This document shows, one piece after another, positions 63,637-64,000 of a stretch of 64,000 nucleotides of DNA. This DNA comes from Brevibacterium casei CIP 102111 (GTDB lineage: Bacteria; Actinomycetota; Actinomycetes; Actinomycetales; Brevibacteriaceae). Below the pieces are notes generated by a model that worked only from the letters and a program-made list of their open reading frames with translations, did not search any database and was not told where the DNA came from. A program made the translations under genes and the position numbers. Where the stretch lies: the NCBI RefSeq assembly GCF_900169275.1, contig NZ_FXZC01000001.1:744001-808000 (forward strand), given 5' to 3'. Every line of letters starts with the position of its first letter. The first letter of the stretch is position 1.

Positions 63637-63752
63637 AGGACCATGCGCGGATGAGGGCCGTGAACGGGTGAGGGCCGTGCACGAGTGAGGCGGGAGGCGG
63701 CTCGCACCGTGGGTGATCAGCCGATGCGGAACACTCAGCTCGTGCGGAAGGC

Positions 63753-64000
63753 TCAGCTCACGCGGAGGGCGATCTTCGTTCCGCTGCCCGCATGGAGGCG
63801 GTGGATCGCCTCGACGGCGTCATCGAGGTCCATCTCCTCGGTCCAGCCGGTCGTGTCGTACTCACCGGCTGCCATCCGGGCGATGACTCCGTCGAAGTCC
63901 GCAGGCGTGTAGCCGACTGAGCCGATGAGTTCGAACTCACCCATCATCATCGCCGAGGGCTGGATCTCGAACCCTCGCTCGTGCGGGGACTGGAGGACCA
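63753..64000 (-). CDS. Zinc-binding dehydrogenase, C-terminal part (cut by window edge)
   Basis: The minus-strand frame stays open to the last base of the window. The visible 82 residues, VLQSPHERGFEIQPSAMMM through to the end, include FELIGSVGYTPADFDGVIARMAAGEYD and DLDDAVEAIHRLHAGSGTKIALRVS, the C-terminal region of medium-chain zinc-type dehydrogenases of the alcohol/threonine dehydrogenase kind. The catalytic and Rossmann parts lie outside. The start cannot be seen. Confidence 0.75.
   Translation of the reverse strand, partial: VLQSPHERGFEIQPSAMMMGEFELIGSVGYTPADFDGVIARMAAGEYDTTGWTEEMDLDDAVEAIHRLHAGSGTKIALRVS

Overview
The window reads as chromosomal DNA of a high-GC Gram-positive bacterium (Actinomycetota). 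Codons end overwhelmingly in G or C. The gene set is actinobacterial: a cold-shock protein followed by a DUF3027 protein, a DtxR repressor with DtxR-numbered metal ligands, an FmdB zinc ribbon, a galU-GNAT-GlpR/SepX-like cluster and an unusual DUF4011-type helicase-like giant. BCCT, AtoE and MatC-type carriers and several aldehyde dehydrogenases suit a Micrococcales genus such as Brevibacterium; that genus guess is inference. I see no insertion sequence, prophage, CRISPR array or rRNA operon. One tRNA (Arg, anticodon CCT) is present.

Layout. 1-4.5 kb: cold-shock/DUF3027 pair, MFS exporter and DUF456 membrane protein, separated by clusters of short direct repeats. 4.5-9 kb: divergent serC and pdxH (a PLP enzyme and a PLP-producing oxidase), a ketoglutarate-semialdehyde-type dehydrogenase and dtxR. 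9-13.5 kb: NlpC/P60 wall hydrolase with a long regulatory upstream region, HNH nuclease, tandem UspA protein and a YraQ-type permease. 13.5-19.3 kb: tRNA-Arg, then a 1732-residue helicase/nuclease-like protein whose nucleotide-binding motifs look degenerate, plus a small companion. 19.3-22.1 kb: mscL, a SAF-domain protein, an FmdB protein and 5-formyl-THF cyclo-ligase. 22.1-27 kb: galU, GNAT and GlpR/SepX-like membrane protein, then two overlapping Imm5-like genes. 27-35.4 kb: gabD, acetyltransferases, MatC-type carrier, divergent YeiH/LysR pair and a trans-sulfuration PLP enzyme. 35.4-42.6 kb: enoyl-CoA hydratase and acyl-CoA ligase behind a palindromic operator, YceI protein, ChrA, a CRYL1-like dehydrogenase and a SnoaL protein. 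42.7-49.8 kb: second SSADH, AtoE-type carrier, BetT-like choline carrier, DNA repair glycosylase, Nudix and a helix-hairpin-helix-like protein. 50-58.2 kb: MFS, divergent ArsR/SRPBCC pair on one palindrome, aldo/keto reductase, TauE, ChaA and DoxX. 58.3-64 kb: FMN reductase, LLM oxidoreductase and MarR regulator, then MoaB and FdhD (molybdenum enzyme maturation), a class V aminotransferase and the 3' part of a zinc-binding dehydrogenase.

Themes. (1) Many genes begin with a TAnnnT hexamer 6-7 bases before the start codon, the signature of leaderless transcripts; this fixes several starts. (2) Transport and small-acid metabolism dominate: succinate semialdehyde, acyl-CoA, short-chain acids, dicarboxylates and choline. 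(3) The most unusual object is the 13.7-18.9 kb pseudo-helicase-like protein. The most compact regulatory object is the 22-bp palindrome at 51919-51940, which contains both start codons of a divergent regulator/target pair.
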